DNA of 64,000 nt from an uncultured Clostridium sp. (GCA_945865665.1 CAMBEE010000007.1:1-64000); one strand, 5' to 3'; positions 9,297-19,221 are shown, counted from the stretch's first letter. The notes: generated from the sequence alone by a model not told the origin. A program made the numbers and translations.

Positions 9297-11438
9297 ATGG
9301 AAAAAAAAGAAGAAAAAATTATAGAATTAGTAAAAAAAGGGTATTCGTTTAATAAAATTGCAAATGAACTTGGAGAAGATTACAAAGAACTGCTTAAGAT
9401 AAAACAAGATATGATGAAAAGTGGAAAATTAACTGAAGAGGATATAAAAAATGGAAAGAAAGCAGATAAGATTAGTAATTTAAAAGAGAATAAAGTTGTT
9501 CAAAAAATATTTGAATACAAAAGGCAAGGACTAAGTAGCATAGAAATAGAAAGTAAACCAGAAATAAATGTATCAAAAAGTACAATAAATAACTATGTAA
9601 ATGAAGGAATAAAATATAATTTAATAACTCAAGAGGAAATTGATAAAGTAAGACATGAGAGAGAAAGAAAAAGAAGGATAGAAGATCCTGTAACAGTGGA
9701 AATTTTGAAAGGACTTAAAAATGGAGAAACATATAAATCGATTTCAAGAAGAGTACCAATGACAGACTGTCAAATAAAAAATGTAACGGTATGGCTAATA
9801 GAAGAAAAAGTCATTACACAGGAAGAAATAGATAGTGCAAAAATAAACCCGAAAAAGAAGCCAAAACCAAAAGAAAATAATACAGAGGTTTTAGAAGAAC
9901 AGCAAATAATAGACTATTTAACTTTGGGATATGATAATTATGACATAAGGTATAGACACCCTAAATTGAATAATGAAGTGTTTTTAAATATGCTAGATAA
10001 GATCTTAGAGGAGAGGAAGATAACAAAAGAAGAAATAAAACAATACAGACAGGAAAAAAGAGAAAAGGACAAAATTGAAATACTAAAAATGCTTAAAAAG
10101 GGTATTTCAAAAAAAGACATTGCAAAAAAATTATCAATAACTGAAATGAAAATGGTACCCTATATAAGGGAAATAAAAGAAGAACAAAATATTAATGATG
10201 ATGACATACAAAAATGGAAAGACAAACTAGAAACAAGTATGAAAAATAAAAGAAAAGCTGTTTTTGAAGCTTTAAAATTAGGACTATCTGTACAAGAAAC
10301 AATTGACAGATATCCAGAACAGCATTTTGAAAAATATAGTGTTATAGAAATAAGAAAAAATTTTATAAAAGAAGGAAAAATTTCCAAGGAAAAAATAAAA
10401 GAATATAAAAAAATAAAAGAAAAAAATGAAAATTTACATAATAATTTAACTGAATTAGAAAAAGAAGTATTTAAATATTTAAAACAAGGACTTAATATAA
10501 ATGAAATTGTTGAAAAAACAGGAAAAAGCAAGAGTTATATGTTTGAGATAATTGACAAAATAAGAAAAAAAGGAAAAATAACTAATCAGCAAATAAAACA
10601 GTATAGAGCAATAAGAAAAAAACTTCAAAATGAGAACATAACATTAAAAAGTAAAGAAAAAAGAAAAACAAAAAATAATGAGAAAATCGAAAAAGACTTT
10701 TCAAAAAACGAATTGGAAACATTAGAAAAAAAGATGAAAAATGCTGAAATAAGCTATAAAGATATTGTCAATTACAGCAAATTATGTATTATGAGTGGAC
10801 AACATGGAAAAGCCTTAAGTATGATTAGAAATCTAGAAAATTATAAAATAAAATCACTATCAGAAGAAAATCTAGAAAATTTAAGTAAAATTAAAAAGTA
10901 TTTAGAAAATGTTGAAAAAGTAAATGAATCTGTGCAAATAATAAAAAATGGAAATAGTAATGCAGAAGTGATAAACGAGGTTACAGGATTACCAGAAGAA
11001 TATATAAACATTTTAAAAATAAGATTAACTAAAAGAAAGGCTCATCTTTTAAATATAAATAATAGAGAAAAAATAATTAGTTTATTATTGCAATTTAAAA
11101 ATTTGAAAGAGTTATACAAAAAATTGAAGATGAGTGATTTAGAAATACAAGATATAGAAAATCAAGCATTGTATAGAAATAAAAAGTTACATAGTAAAAA
11201 ACAGAGTTTTGAAGTTGAAACAAAACAAGATAGTTTGACAAGAATTATAGTATTATATACGAAACTAGGAGAAGACAAGCAAAACATTTCTAACTTATTA
11301 GAAATACAAGAGCAAGAAATAGAAGATATTTTAAATAAGGCATTAAAAGCGGGAATGATAAAAGAAAATGAACTTCAAGGAATAAATATATTGGATTTTA
11401 ATATGGGAAATGAACAATTGGATTTTAAGGAAAAGTAA
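9297..11438 (+). CDS. Large protein of tandem HTH-like repeats
   Basis: A 713-residue, highly charged helical protein with no recognised catalytic motif. It contains many units of about 40-60 residues with a sigma/Fis-like helix-turn-helix look: LVKKGYSFNKIANELG, YKRQGLSSIEIESKP, MLKKGISKKDIAKKLSI, LKLGLSVQETIDRYP, LKQGLNINEIVEKTGKSKSYM and others, commonly followed by a linker such as GKITNQQIKQYR. ATG at 9297 fits GGGAGA seven bases upstream. It sits between def and fmt. A role as multi-site DNA or RNA binder is possible; the function is unknown. Confidence 0.65.
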   Translation: MEKKEEKIIELVKKGYSFNKIANELGEDYKELLKIKQDMMKSGKLTEEDIKNGKKADKISNLKENKVVQKIFEYKRQGLSSIEIESKPEINVSKSTINNYVNEGIKYNLITQEEIDKVRHERERKRRIEDPVTVEILKGLKNGETYKSISRRVPMTDCQIKNVTVWLIEEKVITQEEIDSAKINPKKKPKPKENNTEVLEEQQIIDYLTLGYDNYDIRYRHPKLNNEVFLNMLDKILEERKITKEEIKQYRQEKREKDKIEILKMLKKGISKKDIAKKLSITEMKMVPYIREIKEEQNINDDDIQKWKDKLETSMKNKRKAVFEALKLGLSVQETIDRYPEQHFEKYSVIEIRKNFIKEGKISKEKIKEYKKIKEKNENLHNNLTELEKEVFKYLKQGLNINEIVEKTGKSKSYMFEIIDKIRKKGKITNQQIKQYRAIRKKLQNENITLKSKEKRKTKNNEKIEKDFSKNELETLEKKMKNAEISYKDIVNYSKLCIMSGQHGKALSMIRNLENYKIKSLSEENLENLSKIKKYLENVEKVNESVQIIKNGNSNAEVINEVTGLPEEYINILKIRLTKRKAHLLNINNREKIISLLLQFKNLKELYKKLKMSDLEIQDIENQALYRNKKLHSKKQSFEVETKQDSLTRIIVLYTKLGEDKQNISNLLEIQEQEIEDILNKALKAGMIKENELQGINILDFNMGNEQLDFKEK

Positions 11439-11487
11439 TGACTATGTTACAAAAAAATTAATATTTGAAAGGAAGATATATATATAA

Positions 11488-12447
11488 ATGCTAAATATTT
11501 TATTTATGGGAACACCAGATTTTGCAAGAGACAGTTTAGAAGCTGTATATACTGCAGGTTATAATATATTAGGAGTTGTAACAAACCCAGACAGACCAAA
11601 GGGAAGAGGTATGAAATTAGTTGCGTCACCTGTAAAAGAATTTGCGTTAGAAAAAAAATTAGAAATATTTCAACCAGAAAAAGTAAGAAAAAATGAAGAA
11701 TTTTTAAATCAAATAAAAGATTTGAATCCAGATGTTATATGTGTTGTAGCATATGGAAAAATATTACCAAAAGAAATATTGGATATACCAAGATTTGGAT
11801 GTATAAATGTACATGGTTCTTTACTTCCAAAATATAGAGGTGCTGCACCAATTCAATGGGCTGTTTTGAATGGTGATAAAACAACTGGTGTAACAACAAT
11901 GTATATGGATGTTGGAATGGATACAGGTGATATGATTTTAAAGCAAGAAGTTGAAATTGGTGAAAATGAAACAACAGGAGAATTATGGGATAGGCTATCT
12001 AAAATTGGTGGAGAATTGTTAGTTGAAACATTAAAACAGGTTGAAAATGGAACTGCACCAAGAGAAAAACAAGGAGATAATTTCTCTGTTGCACCAATGC
12101 TTAGCAAAGATATGGCTAAAATTGACTGGGAGAATAAAACTGCTCAAGAAATAAAAAATCTTGTTAGAGGTTTAAACCCTATTATGGGTGCATATACATT
12201 TTTGAATGATTCTAAAGTAAAATTTTGGAAAGTTGATATTGCTAAAAATATTGGATATGATGAAGATAATATTCAAAATTTTAGAAATGGAACAGTTCTT
12301 GTTTCAGACCAAAAGGATGGTTTATTTATTAAAACAAAACAAGGAATTTTGAGTGTTTTAGAAATTCAAGGTGAAAATGCTAAAAGAATGAATATAGGGG
12401 ATTTCTTGAGAGGTAATAAAATAGAAAAATTTCAAGTATTCGAATAA
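11488..12447 (+). CDS. fmt: Methionyl-tRNA formyltransferase
   Basis: A 319-residue enzyme that formylates initiator Met-tRNA using 10-formyl-tetrahydrofolate. Visible motifs are FMGTPDFA at the N-terminus, NVHGSLLPKYRGAAPI (catalytic Asn/His region) and the VTTMYMDVGMDTGDM segment, with a smaller C-terminal OB-type domain after residue 205. AAAGGAAG precedes the ATG. Its substrate folate is supplied by the fhs product encoded about 5 kb downstream. Confidence 0.96.
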   Translation: MLNILFMGTPDFARDSLEAVYTAGYNILGVVTNPDRPKGRGMKLVASPVKEFALEKKLEIFQPEKVRKNEEFLNQIKDLNPDVICVVAYGKILPKEILDIPRFGCINVHGSLLPKYRGAAPIQWAVLNGDKTTGVTTMYMDVGMDTGDMILKQEVEIGENETTGELWDRLSKIGGELLVETLKQVENGTAPREKQGDNFSVAPMLSKDMAKIDWENKTAQEIKNLVRGLNPIMGAYTFLNDSKVKFWKVDIAKNIGYDEDNIQNFRNGTVLVSDQKDGLFIKTKQGILSVLEIQGENAKRMNIGDFLRGNKIEKFQVFE

Positions 12448-12516
12448 ATTTTAAAACTGTAATGTAATTTTAGAATAATTGGTAAAAAAATACTAAAAAA
12501 GGTTGTAAAAAATACT

Positions 12517-12560
12517 AAAAATTGATATACTTATAAAGTATTAAGTATATCAATTTTTTA
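12517..12560 (+). terminator. Rho-independent terminator after fmt
   Basis: ATTGATATACTTA pairs perfectly with TAAGTATATCAAT over a short loop, followed by a T run. It ends the priA-fmt unit. Confidence 0.85.
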
Positions 12561-12604
12561 CATTTAATTGAAAAACTTAAAAACTTTCAAAAGGAGGAAT
12601 TTTT

Positions 12605-13147
12605 ATGGACAAAGAACAAAATTCAGAAAAAGAACTTGTTGAAAGAAAAGGGGCTGAAAAAACAGAAGGGGAAACAACAGAAACTGAAAAAATAAAACAA
12701 CAAAAAGTAGAAAACAAAGAAACAATAGAGTCAAAGGAAACAAGTAATGAGGAAAAAACAGAAAATACTGAAAATGGTATAGAAATTTCAAATGATGTAA
12801 TTGCAGTAATTGCAGGTGTGGCGGTATCAGAAGTACAAGGCGTTGCATCAATGTCAGGAGGCTTTGCAGGAGGAATATCAGAAGTCTTAAGTGGAAAGAA
12901 AAATATGGCAAAAGGTATAAAAGTTGACAAAACAGATAATAAAGCAAAAATAGATGTAAACATCATTGTTGAATATGGTTCAAGAATTCCAGATGTAGCA
13001 TTTGAAATTCAAAATAGAGTAAAAAAATCTGTTGAAAACATGACTGGATTTAAAGTAGAAGAAGTAAATGTTCATGTTCAGGGTGTTAATACAGAAATGA
13101 CAAAAAAAGAAGAACAGTCTGAAGAAGAACAAAATTCAAATGAATAA
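12605..13147 (+). CDS. Asp23/Gls24 family envelope stress protein
   Basis: A 180-residue protein. The first 60 residues are an acidic, low-complexity Glu/Thr/Lys tail. The Asp23 domain begins at GIEISNDVIAVIAGVAVSEVQGVASM and ends with the KVEEVNVHVQGV strand. Asp23 proteins are membrane-associated through AmaP, encoded next. AGGAGG precedes the ATG. The following two genes (AmaP and DUF2273) complete the standard Asp23 cluster. The long acidic N-terminal extension is not typical of short family members. Confidence 0.9.
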   Translation: MDKEQNSEKELVERKGAEKTEGETTETEKIKQQKVENKETIESKETSNEEKTENTENGIEISNDVIAVIAGVAVSEVQGVASMSGGFAGGISEVLSGKKNMAKGIKVDKTDNKAKIDVNIIVEYGSRIPDVAFEIQNRVKKSVENMTGFKVEEVNVHVQGVNTEMTKKEEQSEEEQNSNE

Positions 13148-13182
13148 TAAAAGATACGAAAAGAAAAGAGAGGTAATAAGAA

Positions 13183-13737
13183 ATGAAAGTTATAGAAAAA
13201 ATCACACTAATTATATATTCAAATATAATATTAATATTATCAATAATAGCATGTCTATTAATATTTGGTTGGTTAGACATTGATATAGTACAAGAATTAG
13301 TAAGAAGTTTATTATTATATGGAACATCTTCAAAAGTAATATTAGGAGTTAGCATTGTATTTATATTATTATCACTTAGATGTATATTCTTTGACCCAAC
13401 ATCAAAACAAGAATTAAAAGATAAACAAGGAATATTATTAGCAAATGATAATGGAAAACTAATGATATCAAAAGAAACAATTGAAAATCTTGTTGAAGCA
13501 GTTACAAAAGAATTCAAAGTTGCAAAAGATGTAACATCAAAAGTTGAAATAGATAAAGAAAATAATGTTAATGTTTTTGTTAATTTAGTAGTTGGAGCAG
13601 ATACAGTTATAAAAGATTTATCAGCTGATTTACAAGCTAAAATAAAATCAAAAGTAAAAGAAACAACAGACTTAGAAGTAAAAGAAGTAAATATAAATGT
13701 AAAAAAAGCTGTTCCAGAAAAAAATTCAAAAATGTAG
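13183..13737 (+). CDS. amaP: Alkaline shock response membrane anchor protein AmaP
   Basis: A 184-residue protein with two N-terminal membrane helices (about 7-27 and 44-66) and a cytoplasmic domain with Asp23-like strands (ISKETIENLVEAV, NVNVFVNLVVGADT, EVKEVNINVKKA). In staphylococci AmaP anchors Asp23 to the membrane. It lies 35 bases after the Asp23-like gene and before the DUF2273 gene, the usual order. Confidence 0.88.
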   Translation: MKVIEKITLIIYSNIILILSIIACLLIFGWLDIDIVQELVRSLLLYGTSSKVILGVSIVFILLSLRCIFFDPTSKQELKDKQGILLANDNGKLMISKETIENLVEAVTKEFKVAKDVTSKVEIDKENNVNVFVNLVVGADTVIKDLSADLQAKIKSKVKETTDLEVKEVNINVKKAVPEKNSKM

Positions 13738-13777
13738 AAATAATAGTAGTTGTTTTTCGAAAGGAATGAGATTAGTT

Positions 13778-13981
13778 ATGGAAGAAATTAAAAATTTTAT
13801 AATGAAATATAGAGGAGCAATAATAGGAATAATTATAGCAATAGTGTTATTAGCAACAAGACTATATGATGTTATAATTGGAATATTACTAATATTGGCA
13901 GGAGCTTTCGTTGGAAATTATGTTCAACTAAATAAGGATGAAGTAAAAGCTAAATTAAAAAAATTCATAGATAAAATGTAG
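13778..13981 (+). CDS. DUF2273 small membrane protein
   Basis: A 67-residue protein with a short amphipathic head and two adjacent hydrophobic helices (GAIIGIIIAIVLLATRLYD and VIIGILLILAGAFVGNYV), then a lysine-rich tail. This is the DUF2273 partner found with Asp23 and AmaP. The ATG at 13778 is chosen, since the in-frame ATG at 13766 touches the AAAGGA ribosome site. Confidence 0.82.
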   Translation: MEEIKNFIMKYRGAIIGIIIAIVLLATRLYDVIIGILLILAGAFVGNYVQLNKDEVKAKLKKFIDKM

Positions 13982-14012
13982 TAAAAAATGAAAACAGAAA
14001 GGATGCAGTAAA

Positions 14013-14417
14013 TTGAATAGATCAGCAATTAGAGAAAATGCTTTCAAATTAATTTATAGTTTAGAAATTCAAAAAACAGAAAATTTAGAGGAACAAATAG
14101 ATTTATTTTTTGAAAGTAATAATATAGAAGATGAACAAGCAAAAAAATATATAAAAGATGTAATATTCGGAATTAATGAAAATTTAGAAGAAATTTTAAA
14201 AGATATAGAACAAAATTTAAAGGAAGACTGGAAGTTAAATAGAATTTCTAAAATGGATTTATCAATATTAAAATTAGCAATATATGAAATAAAATATAAT
14301 GAAATTCCATATAAAGTTGCTATAAATGAAGCTGTTGAACTTGCAAAAAAATATGGTGAAGATAAATCTAAGAATTTTGTTAATGGAATTTTAGCAAGTA
14401 TAGTAAAGGATATGTAG
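14013..14417 (+). CDS. nusB: Transcription antitermination factor NusB
   Basis: A 134-residue helical RNA-binding protein that acts with NusE in rRNA antitermination. The family start [16 protein letters not shown] and the closing [31 protein letters not shown] are diagnostic. It starts with TTG after GAAAGGATG. It sits between the Asp23 cluster and xseA, a common Firmicute order. Confidence 0.95.
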   Translation: MNRSAIRENAFKLIYSLEIQKTENLEEQIDLFFESNNIEDEQAKKYIKDVIFGINENLEEILKDIEQNLKEDWKLNRISKMDLSILKLAIYEIKYNEIPYKVAINEAVELAKKYGEDKSKNFVNGILASIVKDM

Positions 14418-14420
14418 TTT

Positions 14421-15614
14421 ATGAGATATGAAGATATGGCGATAAGTGTAACTGAATTAAATAGCTATATAAAAAATAAAATTGCAGATGATGAATATTT
14501 AAATAATGTTTTGGTAAAAGGTGAAATATCAAACTTTAAAAATCATTATACAGGTCATATGTATTTTACATTAAAGGACGAAAATTCACTAATAAAATGC
14601 ATAATGTTTAAAAGTTATGCTCAAAAGCTTGACTTTATGCCAAAAGATGGAATGAAAGTTTTTGCTTTAGGTGGAGTTTCTGTATTTGAAAGAGATGGAG
14701 TATATCAAATATATGTTAAAGCTATGCAAGAAGATGGTGTTGGAGTTCTTTATAAAAAATATGAAGAATTAAAACATAGATTAGAGGAAGAAGGATATTT
14801 TGATGTAGCACATAAACAAAAGATTCCTAAAATGCCTAAAACTATAGGAGTTTTAACATCTCAAACTGGTTCAGTAATTAGAGATATAATAAATGTAAGT
14901 ACAAGAAGAAATCCTAATGTACATATACGATTATTGCCTGTTCCTGTGCAAGGAGAAGGTGCTGCGGAAAAAATTGCGGATGGAATTAGAATTATGAATG
15001 AAAATAAACTGGCAGATGTTTTGATATTAGCTAGAGGTGGAGGTTCATTGGAAGACTTATGGCCATTTAATGAAGAAATAGTTGCACATGCAGTTTATAA
15101 TTCAAAAATACCAGTTATTTCAGCAGTTGGGCACGAAACAGATTTTTCAATTTCTGATTTTGTAGCAGATTTAAGAGCACCAACTCCATCAGCTGCAGCA
15201 GAATTAGCTGTTCCGGATATATATGAAGTTAAACAAAAAATAAATACATATCAAAATAGATTAAGATTATCGTTAGTAAAAAAAGTTGAAATTATGAAAT
15301 TAAGATATGAAAAATGTATGTCAAGTAGAGTTTTTAAAGAACCATTAAGAAACATAAATGATAATTATTTAAAAATTGATACATATATAAAAAGATTAGA
15401 AAGTTGCATACAAGCTAAGCAAAAAGAGGAAAAGACTAAATATGTAGAATTAGTATCAAAACTTGATGCTTTAAGCCCTTTAAAAACTTTAACAAGAGGA
15501 TATTCACTAGTTGAAAAAGATGGTGAAATTATAAAAAGTGTAAATGATGTTAAGTCAGAAGATAAAATAGATATAAGATTTGTAGATGGTGTAAAGGAGG
15601 CTAAAATCTTATAA
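14421..15614 (+). CDS. xseA: Exodeoxyribonuclease VII large subunit
   Basis: A 397-residue subunit of the single-strand DNA exonuclease ExoVII. It has an N-terminal OB-fold (VKGEISNFKNHYTGHMYFTLKDE) and the catalytic core with LTSQTGSVIRDI, LARGGGSLEDLWPFNEE and AVGHETDFSISDFVADLRAPTPSAAAE. It starts four bases after the nusB stop, with AAAGGA inside nusB as ribosome site. The small subunit xseB follows about 650 bases later, separated by a PepSY-like gene. Confidence 0.95.
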   Translation: MRYEDMAISVTELNSYIKNKIADDEYLNNVLVKGEISNFKNHYTGHMYFTLKDENSLIKCIMFKSYAQKLDFMPKDGMKVFALGGVSVFERDGVYQIYVKAMQEDGVGVLYKKYEELKHRLEEEGYFDVAHKQKIPKMPKTIGVLTSQTGSVIRDIINVSTRRNPNVHIRLLPVPVQGEGAAEKIADGIRIMNENKLADVLILARGGGSLEDLWPFNEEIVAHAVYNSKIPVISAVGHETDFSISDFVADLRAPTPSAAAELAVPDIYEVKQKINTYQNRLRLSLVKKVEIMKLRYEKCMSSRVFKEPLRNINDNYLKIDTYIKRLESCIQAKQKEEKTKYVELVSKLDALSPLKTLTRGYSLVEKDGEIIKSVNDVKSEDKIDIRFVDGVKEAKIL

Positions 15615-15652
15615 AAAATACAAATGCATTTGTTCTTATATTTGTGTTTTTA
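15614..15652 (+). terminator. Possible terminator after xseA
   Basis: AAAATACAAAT can pair with ATTTGTGTTTT, followed by T residues. The loop is long and AT-rich, so this is tentative. Confidence 0.35.
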
Positions 15653-15669
15653 GAAAGGAAGCGTTTTAA

Positions 15670-16173
15670 ATGACTAATAAAACAAAAATAATTATTGCTG
15701 TATTGCTTATTTTAGCAGTTGGAATTGCAATATATGGAATTGTAAGTAATAAAAAAGGAACAGAAAATACAAGTGTAAAACAGGATGAATTATCTAATAT
15801 GATGGATTATTTTGATGATCAAAATAATTCAAGTGAAAACACTAACATAGAAAATGAAAATAATGCAATAGAGAATAATACAGTTACAAATGACACAACA
15901 AATCAAGTACAAGATAATAGTAGTTCTAAAACTAACACTGTAATTGGAAAAGAAGAACAAGAAAGTAGTAATGAAAATACATCTGTAAATGATGAAAGTA
16001 AGGCTATTGAGTTGGCAAAAAAAGAGTGGGGAATTTCTGTTGATTCTTATGATTATGATGCTGAACTACAAAGCGATGGAACATATATTGTGACTGTTAG
16101 GGGAAAAAATGATAGAAATGCGGTTACAAGTTATGTTGTGAATGTTAAGGCTGGTACTGCTACAGAGAGATAG
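15670..16173 (+). CDS. Membrane-anchored PepSY-like protein
   Basis: A 167-residue protein with one N-terminal anchor helix (about 6-25), a 75-residue Asn/Ser/Thr/Glu-rich linker and a C-terminal segment SKAIELAKKEWGISVDSYDYDAELQSD with GTYIVTVRG and SYVVNVKAGTATE, which resembles a PepSY/YpmB-type inhibitory domain. The linker suggests the domain is displayed outside the membrane. It separates xseA from xseB. I cannot assign a specific function. Confidence 0.5.
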   Translation: MTNKTKIIIAVLLILAVGIAIYGIVSNKKGTENTSVKQDELSNMMDYFDDQNNSSENTNIENENNAIENNTVTNDTTNQVQDNSSSKTNTVIGKEEQESSNENTSVNDESKAIELAKKEWGISVDSYDYDAELQSDGTYIVTVRGKNDRNAVTSYVVNVKAGTATER

Positions 16174-16266
16174 GGTATTGATTTTGAAAATAATTACAAT
16201 TTTTGCTGTGTAAAATTTAATTATTTTTAAAATTTGGTAAGCGTTAATTGAAAGGATGAGAGAAAA

Positions 16267-16491
16267 ATGGCAAAAGCAAATTTTGAAGATAATATGGAAA
16301 ACTTAGAAAAAATAGTAAGTGAACTTGAAAAAGGAGATTTAAATTTAGACGAATCAATATCTAAGTTTGAAGAAGGAATAAAAATATCAAAAGACTGCAA
16401 TAAAATTTTGGAAGATGCAGAAAAGAAGATAACTATTTTACTTGAAAAAGATGGAGAATTACAAGAAGAAAATTTTTCAACAGAAGAGTAG
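16267..16491 (+). CDS. xseB: Exodeoxyribonuclease VII small subunit
   Basis: A 74-residue helical protein with the family pattern NFEDNMENLEKIVSELEKGDLNLDESISKFEEGIKISKDC. It associates in several copies with the XseA coiled-coil arm. AAAGGATGAG precedes the ATG. Length is typical. Confidence 0.93.
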   Translation: MAKANFEDNMENLEKIVSELEKGDLNLDESISKFEEGIKISKDCNKILEDAEKKITILLEKDGELQEENFSTEE

Positions 16492-16561
16492 TAAAAGAGT
16501 AAAAATAGTGTAGAAATCAGCAACAATAAAGTAAAAAAATAGTGTGAAAGGAAAATCAGGA

Positions 16562-17002
16562 GTGAATAATTTTATTGGTTTTATACAAAATAAATATATT
16601 TATATACCATTTTTATTATGGTTTTTAATTCAAACATATAAAGTTATATATGACTTAATAACAACAAAGAAATTTAATTTTAAAAGAATAATAGGAGCTG
16701 GTGGAATGCCAAGCTCTCATTCTGCGGTTGTTACAAGTTTGGCAACATTAATTGGAAAATATCAAGGTGTTGACACACCTATTTTTGCCGTTTCATTTAT
16801 AGTTGCTTTAGTAGTTATGTATGATGCATGTGGCGTAAGGAGAGCTGCTGGTAAACAAGCAGCTTTATTAAATAAAATAGTAGAAACACCGGGTCTTACA
16901 GGAGTTCAGGTTTCAGAAAGATTAGTTGAAGTTTTGGGACATACACCTGTCCAAGTATTTGTTGGAGCATTAATTGGTGTGGTAGCAGGCCTTATTGCAT
17001 AA
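16562..17002 (+). CDS. Divergent PAP2 family membrane protein (YuiD-like)
   Basis: About 146 residues with four hydrophobic segments. The motif GAGGMPSSHSAVVTSLATLIG is the DUF212/YuiD signature, a remote acid-phosphatase family, and RAAGKQA follows in the next loop. GTG at 16562 lies nine bases after AAAGGA. A longer start at 16544 is possible but overlaps the ribosome site. Substrate unknown; a lipid-phosphate role is a family-level guess. Confidence 0.8.
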   Translation: MNNFIGFIQNKYIYIPFLLWFLIQTYKVIYDLITTKKFNFKRIIGAGGMPSSHSAVVTSLATLIGKYQGVDTPIFAVSFIVALVVMYDACGVRRAAGKQAALLNKIVETPGLTGVQVSERLVEVLGHTPVQVFVGALIGVVAGLIA

Positions 17003-17026
17003 AATGTCGTTTTTGGAGGTGGTAAA

Positions 17027-18688
17027 ATGACTGATATTGAAATTGCAAGAAATACAAAATTAGAAAAAATTGAGAAAATAGCAAAAAAATTAAATATCAA
17101 AGAAGAAGATATTGAATGCTATGGAAAATATAAGGCGAAGATTTCTAATTCAGTATATGAAAAACTAAAAGATAAAAAAGATGGAAAATTAATATTGGTT
17201 ACAGCTATAAATCCAACACCATTAGGTGAGGGAAAAACTACAGTTTCAATAGCTATAGCAGATGGATTATCTAAAATTGGTAAAAAGTCAATATTAGCTC
17301 TAAGAGAACCTTCACTAGGTCCTGTATTTGGAATAAAAGGTGGGGCAACAGGAGGAGGACATGTACAAGTAGCACCAATGGAAGATATAAATCTTCATTT
17401 TACAGGAGATATTCATGCAATAACATCAGCAAATAATCTTCTTTCAAGTATGATAGATAATCACATATATTTTGGAAATCAATTGGATATCCAAGAAGTA
17501 ACATGGAAAAGATGTGTTGATTTAAATGATAGACAATTAAGAAAAGTCCAAACAGGATTATCAGGAGAAAAAAATATTGTTCCAAGAGAAGATGGATTTG
17601 ATATAACAGTGGCTTCTGAAATTATGGCAATATTGTGTTTGGCTGAAAATTTGAAAGAGTTAAAACACAAGTTAGGAAATATAATTATAGGTTATAATTC
17701 ACAAAAGCAACCTGTATATGCTAAAGATTTAAAAGCAGAAGGAGCAATGACTGTATTATTAAAAGATGCTATAAAACCTAATTTGGTACAAACATTAGAA
17801 CATACTCCAGCAATAATTCATGGTGGACCATTTGCAAATATTGCACATGGATGCAATAGTGTAATTGCAACAAAAATGGCAATGAAGTTAGCAGATTACT
17901 CTATTACTGAAGCAGGATTTGGAGCAGATTTGGGTGCTGAAAAATTTTTGGATATAAAATGTAGAAAAGCACAAATAAAACCTAATGCAGTTGTAATTGT
18001 TGCAACAATTAAAGCATTAAAATATCATGGTGGAGTTGAAAAAGAAAAAATACAAGAAGAAAATTTTGAAGGGCTACAAAATGGTATGAAAAATTTATAT
18101 AAACATATTGAAAACTTGAAAGACAAGTTTGGTCTAAATGTTATAGTTGCAATAAATAAATACAATACAGATACTTCAGAAGAAATTGAATATGTACAAG
18201 CCGATTTAGCAAAAAAAGGAATAGAATCAAGTGTTGTAGATGGATGGGCAGAAGGTGGAAATGGTGCAATAGATATTGCAAAAAAAATAGTAAAATTGAC
18301 AAATGTCCAAGAAAATTTTAAATATATTTACAAAAATCAAGACGATATAAAAACAAAAATACAAAAAGTTGCAAAAGAAATTTATGGTGCAACAGAAGTT
18401 GAATTTTCTGAAAAAGCTATTGAAGAAATAGAAAGAATAGAAAAACTTGGGTTTGTTGAATTACCAGTATGCATTGCTAAAACTCAATATTCTTTGTCTG
18501 ATGATGCCAAAAATTTGGAATGTAAAGAGCCATTTAAAATTACAATAAGAGATATTAATTTAAAGGCAGGAGCTGGTTTTGTTGTTGCAATTGCTGGAAA
18601 GATTATGACGATGCCAGGACTTCCAAGAGTTCCTGCAGCAGAAAGCATAGATATAGATGAAAATGAAGAAATAGTAGGAATTTTTTAA
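17027..18688 (+). CDS. fhs: Formate-tetrahydrofolate ligase
   Basis: A 553-residue ATP-dependent enzyme that makes 10-formyl-tetrahydrofolate from formate, feeding purine synthesis and Met-tRNA formylation. Motifs include the P-loop TPLGEGKTT near residue 67, REPSLGPVFGIKGGATGGGHVQVAPMED seen in parts, the HGGPFANIAHGCNS segment and the C-terminal MTMPGLPRVPAA. Length matches the family. GGAGG lies before the ATG. Confidence 0.97.
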   Translation: MTDIEIARNTKLEKIEKIAKKLNIKEEDIECYGKYKAKISNSVYEKLKDKKDGKLILVTAINPTPLGEGKTTVSIAIADGLSKIGKKSILALREPSLGPVFGIKGGATGGGHVQVAPMEDINLHFTGDIHAITSANNLLSSMIDNHIYFGNQLDIQEVTWKRCVDLNDRQLRKVQTGLSGEKNIVPREDGFDITVASEIMAILCLAENLKELKHKLGNIIIGYNSQKQPVYAKDLKAEGAMTVLLKDAIKPNLVQTLEHTPAIIHGGPFANIAHGCNSVIATKMAMKLADYSITEAGFGADLGAEKFLDIKCRKAQIKPNAVVIVATIKALKYHGGVEKEKIQEENFEGLQNGMKNLYKHIENLKDKFGLNVIVAINKYNTDTSEEIEYVQADLAKKGIESSVVDGWAEGGNGAIDIAKKIVKLTNVQENFKYIYKNQDDIKTKIQKVAKEIYGATEVEFSEKAIEEIERIEKLGFVELPVCIAKTQYSLSDDAKNLECKEPFKITIRDINLKAGAGFVVAIAGKIMTMPGLPRVPAAESIDIDENEEIVGIF

Positions 18689-18786
18689 AAAAATTTTTTG
18701 AATATAATTATAAATAAAAATCTGTCAAAAAAAGAATAAAATCAATTTTCAAGTTCATAATAAAACAGAGAAAGAGAGGTTTTATT

Positions 18787-19221
18787 ATGGAATTAGAAAA
18801 AATTTTAAACGAATTTTTGGCGGATTTAAATGTTTTTTATAGGAAATTACAAAATTATCATTGGAATATACAAGGAAAAGATTTTTTTCAGGTACATTCA
18901 AAATTAGAAGAATTGTATAATGAAATAAATGAACAAGTAGACGAAATTGCAGAACACATATTAATTTTAGGTGGTCAACCATTAGGAACATTAAAAGATT
19001 ATATGGAAATTTCAAAAATAAAAGAAGCAGAAAATAAAAAAATCAATTCAGAAGAAATATACAAGAATTTGATTACAGATTTTAAAGAATTGAAAGATAA
19101 GGCTGTATCAATAAAAGAGGAAGCTGATAATCAGAAAAAATATGCTACTTCGGCTTTAATTGATGAATATATTATAAAATATGAAAAAATAATTTGGATG
19201 TTAAAAGCTGTAATGGCGTAA
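18787..19221 (+). CDS. dps: Dps-like ferritin family protein
   Basis: A 144-residue four-helix protein. The Dps pattern is clear: LNEFLADLNVFYRKLQNYHWNIQGKDFFQVH followed by YNEINEQVDEIAEHIL, which holds the His and acidic residues of the inter-subunit iron site. Dps proteins form 12-subunit shells that store iron and protect DNA from oxidation. AGAGAGG lies upstream of the ATG. The preceding gap contains no strong terminator. Confidence 0.92.
   Translation: MELEKILNEFLADLNVFYRKLQNYHWNIQGKDFFQVHSKLEELYNEINEQVDEIAEHILILGGQPLGTLKDYMEISKIKEAENKKINSEEIYKNLITDFKELKDKAVSIKEEADNQKKYATSALIDEYIIKYEKIIWMLKAVMA

Noticed and set aside
9282..9297. Upstream ATG for the multi-HTH gene
   Set aside because: The ribosome site GGGAGA lies after this ATG, so the start at 9297 is used.
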